A stretch of DNA of 64,000 nt from Planobispora rosea. GTDB taxonomy: Bacteria > Actinomycetota > Actinomycetes > Streptosporangiales > Streptosporangiaceae. The stretch's first letter is position 1. The number at the start of each line of letters is the position of its first letter. A program made the translations under genes and the position numbers. Below the pieces are notes generated by a model. It saw only the letters and a program-made list of their open reading frames with translations. It ran no database searches and was not told where the DNA came from. This document shows positions 60,370-64,000 of this stretch, piece after piece. The stretch is taken from positions 62,001-126,000 of the forward strand of contig NZ_BMQP01000008.1 of the NCBI RefSeq assembly GCF_014648175.1. The letters are read 5' to 3'.

Positions 60370-61512
60370 ATGGTCACCACCCTGGGACTGCGACCGGTCC
60401 GGGAAGGCGAGCGCCAGCTCGCTCCCGATCTCGCCAGAGGGGTCATGCTGGCGCTGATCGCCGTGGCCAACTCCGCGATCTACCTGTACGGCCGCCCGTA
60501 CGGCATCCGGCAGCACATCATCGAGCACGACCTGCTGAACCGGGTGACGACGACGCTGAGCATGACGTTCGTGGACGGGCGGGCCTACCCGATGTTCGCC
60601 GCGCTGTTCGGCTACGGCATGATCCAGATCTGGAACCGGCGGCGGGACGACACCGAGGGGCGGCGGGTCCTGAAGCGGCGGAGCCGGTGGCTGCTCGCGT
60701 TCGGGGCGGTCCACGCCGTGCTCCTGTTCTCCGGGGACGTGCTCGGGGTCTACGGGCTGCTCGGGCTCGCGATCGTCCGGCTGCTGCGTGTGCGCGACCG
60801 GACCCTGCTGGTCCTCGCCGGAATCTGGCTCGTCCCCGTCGCCCTGATGTCCGCCCTGGCCTACAACACCCCGCGGGCGACGACTGAGCGGAGCATCTTC
60901 TGGTCGTTCGCGGTCGACGACCCGCTGACGGCGCTGGCGCTGCGGCCGATCGAGTGGGTGCTGACCCCGCTCGGGATGACGGGCGTGTTCACCGCCGGGC
61001 TCGTGGGGGTCTGGGCGGGGCGGCGGGAACTGCTGGCCGTACCGGACAGGACGGTACGGCGGGCCGCGGTGTGGGGACCGCTCGCCGGAACGCTCGGCGG
61101 ACTGCCCGTGGGCCTGACCGCGACCGGGTTCGTCACCGTGGACGACCCCGTCGCGGTGATGGCGCTCAACGCCGTCCACATGGTGTCGGGCATCGCCGCC
61201 GGCCTGGGATACGCGGCTGCGATCTCCCTGCTCGCGCGGCGGATCGGCACGCGACGCGGTCCGCTGGCGACCGCGCTGGCGTCCTGCGGACAGCGCTCGA
61301 TGACGAGCTATCTTCTCCAGTCGGTGGTATTTGTAGCGCTTCTCCCCCCTTATACGATCGGGCTTGGCGGGTCGCTGGGGTCCGCTGCCACGGTCGCGCT
61401 CGCCCTCGGCACGTGGGCGGCGACGGTGGTCGCGGCCGAGTTCATGCGCAGGGCCGGAGTACGCGGGCCCGCCGAGACGCTGCTGCGGCGCCTGACCTAC
61501 CCGCGCGGGTGA
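60370..61512 (+). CDS. DUF418 domain-containing membrane protein
   Basis: A 380-residue polytopic protein. It starts like YeiB/DUF418 proteins (APDLARGVMLALIAVANSAIYLYG ... FVDGRAYPMFAALFGYGMIQI) and ends with the DUF418 core (ASCGQRSMTSYLLQSVVFVALL). About nine helices are predicted. The function is unknown; homologues are suspected to modify or transport envelope components. GAGGAGG precedes the ATG. The two-component pair downstream follows after 13 bases, so they may share a transcript. Confidence 0.9.
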   Translation: MVTTLGLRPVREGERQLAPDLARGVMLALIAVANSAIYLYGRPYGIRQHIIEHDLLNRVTTTLSMTFVDGRAYPMFAALFGYGMIQIWNRRRDDTEGRRVLKRRSRWLLAFGAVHAVLLFSGDVLGVYGLLGLAIVRLLRVRDRTLLVLAGIWLVPVALMSALAYNTPRATTERSIFWSFAVDDPLTALALRPIEWVLTPLGMTGVFTAGLVGVWAGRRELLAVPDRTVRRAAVWGPLAGTLGGLPVGLTATGFVTVDDPVAVMALNAVHMVSGIAAGLGYAAAISLLARRIGTRRGPLATALASCGQRSMTSYLLQSVVFVALLPPYTIGLGGSLGSAATVALALGTWAATVVAAEFMRRAGVRGPAETLLRRLTYPRG

Positions 61513-61525
61513 GAGCGAGGGCGGC

Positions 61526-62830
61526 GTGCTGAGGATGCTGAGGGTTCACGACTGGGACAGGGCATGGCGCGCCCTGCCGCTGTGCCTCCTCGTGGTGGCG
61601 ACCGTGATCGCGGTGGCCGACTCGTCGGCGCCGCCGTACGACCGGGTCGTCACCGTCGCGCTGGCCGCCGTCGTGGCGGTGTGGCACTGGTGGATGGTGC
61701 TGGCGCACCCCGAGTGGCCGGAGCGGGCGCTGGCGCCGATGGCGGTCTACTTCACCGGGCTCGTCGCGCTGACGTGGGCGCTGTCCTCGCGCCACCCGGC
61801 GTACGGACTGCTGGTGCTCGCCTGCTTCCCCACGGCCTTCGCGACGCTCCCCGGCCGGTACGCCTACCTCGGGGTGGCCGTCACGGCGTTCGTCGCCGTG
61901 GACGGCCCGTCCTCTCTCCTGAACTCCAGGAGCCCCTGGCTGATCGCGTCGGCGCTCACCGGAGCGGTGCTGGCGGCGTTCATCGGCTGGAGCATCAGGG
62001 CCCTGGAGGCCGAGGTCGAACGCCGCCGCGCCGCCAACCGGGCGCTGGAGAGCGCCAACCAGGCGCTGGAGAACGCGAACCAGGCGCTGGAGAGTGCCAA
62101 CCTCCGCCTCGCCCTGCTCGGTGAGGAGAACGCCGAACTGCAGGGCAGGCTGCTGGCCGCGGCCCGTCAGACCGGCGTCACCGGAGAGCGCGGCAGGCTG
62201 GCGAGGGAGATCCACGACACCGTCGCCCAGGGCCTGGCGGGCATCGTCACCCAGCTCGAAGCCGCCGAGGAGGCCGCGAACGACGCCGGGGCGGTACGGC
62301 GGCGCCTGGCCGTCGCGCGGAGCCTCGCCAGGGAGAGCCTGACCGAGGTCCGCCGCTCCCTGGACGACATGCGTCCCGGTCCGCTGGCGGAGAGCAAGCT
62401 GCCCGAGGCGCTGTCATCGCTGGTCTCCGGCTGGAGCGCGGCGAACGAACTGCCCGCCACGCTCACCGTCACCGGCACCGCCCGGCTGCTGCACCCCGAG
62501 GTCGAGGTGGCCGTGTACCGGGCTGTGCAGGAGGCACTGGCCAACGTGGCCCGGCACGCCGGAGCAGGCAAGACCGGCGTCACCCTGTCGTACATGGAGG
62601 ATGTGGTGGTGGCCGATATCCGGGACGACGGAGTGGGGTTCACCCCCCTCGCCCCCGCGGGAACGGGCGGAGGTGCCGGGACGAGCGGAGGCTTCGGTCT
62701 CACCGCCATGCGGCAGCGGGTCGTCAGGCTCGCCGGGAACGTCGAGGTGGAGTCCGCGCCCGGCCAGGGCACCGCGATCAGCGTGACGATCCCCGCGATC
62801 CCCGCGGCGGCCGAGCGGGAGACGACGTGA
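61526..62830 (+). CDS. NarL-type sensor histidine kinase
   Basis: A 434-residue kinase. Five or so helices occupy residues 15-160 with little outside the membrane. A coiled coil with a DNA-level repeat (NRALESANQALENANQALESANLRL) leads to HisKA_3 (GRLAREIHDTVAQGLAG, His at about 230) and HATPase_c (VQEALANVARHAGA, DDGVGF, GGFGLTAMRQRV). The GTG start has GAGGG upstream; an ATG three codons later is possible. The stop overlaps the response regulator GTG (GTGA, 62827-62830). Confidence 0.93.
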   Translation: MLRMLRVHDWDRAWRALPLCLLVVATVIAVADSSAPPYDRVVTVALAAVVAVWHWWMVLAHPEWPERALAPMAVYFTGLVALTWALSSRHPAYGLLVLACFPTAFATLPGRYAYLGVAVTAFVAVDGPSSLLNSRSPWLIASALTGAVLAAFIGWSIRALEAEVERRRAANRALESANQALENANQALESANLRLALLGEENAELQGRLLAAARQTGVTGERGRLAREIHDTVAQGLAGIVTQLEAAEEAANDAGAVRRRLAVARSLARESLTEVRRSLDDMRPGPLAESKLPEALSSLVSGWSAANELPATLTVTGTARLLHPEVEVAVYRAVQEALANVARHAGAGKTGVTLSYMEDVVVADIRDDGVGFTPLAPAGTGGGAGTSGGFGLTAMRQRVVRLAGNVEVESAPGQGTAISVTIPAIPAAAERETT

Positions 62831-63447
62831 CGGTACGGCTGGTGATCGTGGACGACCATCCCGTCGTGCGGGACGGCCTGCGCGGCATGTTCGTCGAGCA
62901 GGCCGACCTGGAGGTCGTGGGCGAGGCGGAGAACGGGGAGCGGGGACTCGCCGTGGCCGTACGGGAGCGCCCCGACATCGTGCTGACCGATCTGCGCATG
63001 CCCGACGGGGGAGCGGAGTTCATCCGCCTGCTGGCGGAGCGGGTGCCGTCGGCCCGCGTGCTGGTCCTGACCACCTACGACGGTGACGACGACGTGCTGC
63101 CCGCCCTGACCGCGGGCGCGATCGGCTACCTGCTCAAGGACTCCCCGCGCGAGGAGGTCTTCCGCGCCGTGCGCGCGGCGGCGGCCGGAGAGACGGTGCT
63201 GTCCCCGGCCGTGGCCGCCCGCGTGCTCAACCGCGTCCGCACGCCGCCCCCCGCCGAGCTGAGCGAGCGTGAACGGACCGTCCTCGGCCTGGTCGCACAG
63301 GGCTGCACCAACAAGGAGACGGCCGCGACGCTGTTCATCAGCGAGACGACGGTCAAGACCCACCTGGCTCATATCTACACGAAACTAGGCGTCTCCGACC
63401 GGGCCTCAGCCGTGGCGACCGCCTACACCCGCGGCCTGCTGCCATGA
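62827..63447 (+). CDS. NarL/FixJ family response regulator
   Basis: A 206-residue regulator with receiver domain (DD at 9-10, phosphoacceptor Asp55 in VLTDLRMP, Lys in YLLKDSPREE) and LuxR helix-turn-helix (LSERERTVLGLVAQGCTNKETAATLFISETTVKTHLAHIYTKLGVSDRASAV). It is translationally coupled to the preceding kinase. The DUF418 gene just upstream is the likely functional neighbour; the stimulus is unknown. Confidence 0.95.
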   Translation: MTVRLVIVDDHPVVRDGLRGMFVEQADLEVVGEAENGERGLAVAVRERPDIVLTDLRMPDGGAEFIRLLAERVPSARVLVLTTYDGDDDVLPALTAGAIGYLLKDSPREEVFRAVRAAAAGETVLSPAVAARVLNRVRTPPPAELSERERTVLGLVAQGCTNKETAATLFISETTVKTHLAHIYTKLGVSDRASAVATAYTRGLLP

Positions 63448-63462
63448 CGCCGCGGTGCGGCG
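63448..63462 (+). terminator. Short hairpin after the response regulator
   Basis: CGCCGC (63448-63453) pairs with GCGGCG (63457-63462) around GGT immediately after the stop. CGCCGCGGTGCGG recurs about 60 bases further on, so the pairing may be more complex. Confidence 0.4.
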
Positions 63463-63538
63463 GTCCGGCCATCCCGAGGCATGACGAGTTCTCGCGTGCG
63501 CTTCCGCGCCGCGGTGCGGAACGGGCGGCCGGCGGATC

Positions 63539-64000
63539 TCAGGTGCCTCTGGCGGGTGAGCGGAACACCTGCCGGAAATGCCAGGAGATGTGGTCGTCGT
63601 CGAGGGGCCGCAGACCGGGCTGAGGTTCGCGGATCGGCTGTCCGGCGAGGTGGAGCACCATCTCCCGCGACGCTCGGCTGCGGCCGACGTACCTGGCGGA
63701 GACGGTGATGGCGCGCCGGGTGTCCAGGCCGAGGACACCTTTGTCGAAGAGCTTGTGATGGATGCCGCACAGGCACAGGCCGTTGGCCAGGTCGTCGGGG
63801 CCGTCGAAGGCCCACCAGCGGACGTGGGCGGCGTCGAGCCCGACGGTGACGCCGTCGAGCCAGCCGTCGTATCCGCAGAAGGCGCAGCAGTACTCGTACG
63901 CCATCAGGACCTGGTTGCGGAAGGCCGGGTCACGGCGCCTGGCCTTCCGCATGGTGGGTGCCCCGGCCTCGGCGCTCTCCAGGTCGAGGCCGACAAGGGC
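63539..64000 (-). CDS. Phosphorothioate-dependent-type HNH restriction endonuclease, N-terminus outside window
   Basis: The C-terminal 153 residues of an HNH nuclease whose frame stays open to the window edge, so the N-terminal part is missing. The segment LVGLDLESAE, then RRRDPAFRNQVLMAYEYCCAFCGYDG, LDAAHVRWWAFDGPDDLANGLCLCGIHHKLFDKGVLGL and the end DDHISWHFRQVF match the HNH half of ScoMcrA-like enzymes, in which a sulphur-binding domain recognises phosphorothioated DNA. The zinc cysteines and the catalytic AH...N...HH residues are present. If the missing half has the SBD, this enzyme cuts foreign DNA carrying Dnd-type modification. Confidence 0.8.
   Translation of the reverse strand, partial: ALVGLDLESAEAGAPTMRKARRRDPAFRNQVLMAYEYCCAFCGYDGWLDGVTVGLDAAHVRWWAFDGPDDLANGLCLCGIHHKLFDKGVLGLDTRRAITVSARYVGRSRASREMVLHLAGQPIREPQPGLRPLDDDHISWHFRQVFRSPARGT

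Overview
The window is about 72-73% G+C with actinobacterial codon use: GTG and TTG starts, purine-rich ribosome binding sites and many overlapping stop/start codons. Its gene content (SpoIIE and osmotic-stress signalling modules, several ECF sigma factors, NYN, DUF3151, DUF2795 and DUF4287 proteins, secreted pectinase, TAT multicopper oxidase) points to a filamentous actinomycete, most likely of the Streptosporangium/Nonomuraea group. That placement is inferred from protein character, not from a marker gene. I saw no tRNA, rRNA, CRISPR array, insertion sequence or phage gene, so this reads as ordinary chromosome with a mix of core and accessory genes.

Layout. 1-9.7 kb: end of a two-gene ABC exporter, a Uma2 nuclease, a histidinol-phosphate/aromatic aminotransferase, an EamA transporter, a NarL-type two-component pair, and a membrane protein plus TAT-exported multicopper oxidase that diverge from the pair across a 26-bp perfect palindrome. 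9.7-21.7 kb: core metabolism, mostly on the minus strand (a regulator, murA, purC, purD, a glycerophosphodiesterase, purA, DUF3151, class II aldolase, pyrE) with a CorA channel between. 21.8-26.9 kb: a 928-residue protein joining an ECF sigma factor, zinc anti-sigma motif, membrane helix and extracellular domain, then an NYN nuclease and a methyltransferase. 27-33.6 kb: a locus that looks like osaB-osaA/osaC of Streptomyces, with a giant tandem-HAMP hybrid kinase, its response regulator and a divergent SpoIIE phosphatase. 33.6-44 kb: S9 peptidase, RlmA-type rRNA methyltransferase, two exported or membrane proteins, a short Rho paralogue, an MBL hydrolase, a pectate lyase behind a promoter with an embedded LacI-type operator, and an MFS transporter. 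44-54 kb: DUF4287 protein, a decayed PIN toxin, an XRE-cupin regulator divergent from a BenE transporter, a Ser/Thr kinase fused to WD40 repeats, an MMPL exporter, and a second CorA with GQN instead of GMN. 54-64 kb: exported HNH nuclease, an aminotransferase, an ECF41 sigma factor with its carboxymuconolactone decarboxylase and a textbook ECF41 promoter, two small stress-type proteins, a dead TetR gene that still has its operator, a DUF418 protein, a second two-component pair, and the end of an apparent phosphorothioate-dependent restriction endonuclease.

How it works together. The accessory part is rich in envelope and stress signalling: two ECF systems of unusual design, two NarL two-component pairs, an osmotic-stress/sigma-B module and a Ser/Thr kinase. 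Many regulatory sites can be read directly: perfect palindromes in divergent promoters, a promoter with an operator in its spacer, a TGTCACA-N16-CGTC ECF41 promoter, and strong hairpin terminators. Three small decayed genes show ongoing gene loss. The strongest leads are the membrane-anchored sigma factor fusion, the palindrome between the two-component pair and the oxidase, the ECF41 promoter, the intrinsic terminator immediately ahead of purA, and the orphaned TetR operator. All functional calls rest on reading motifs by eye; no database search was possible.
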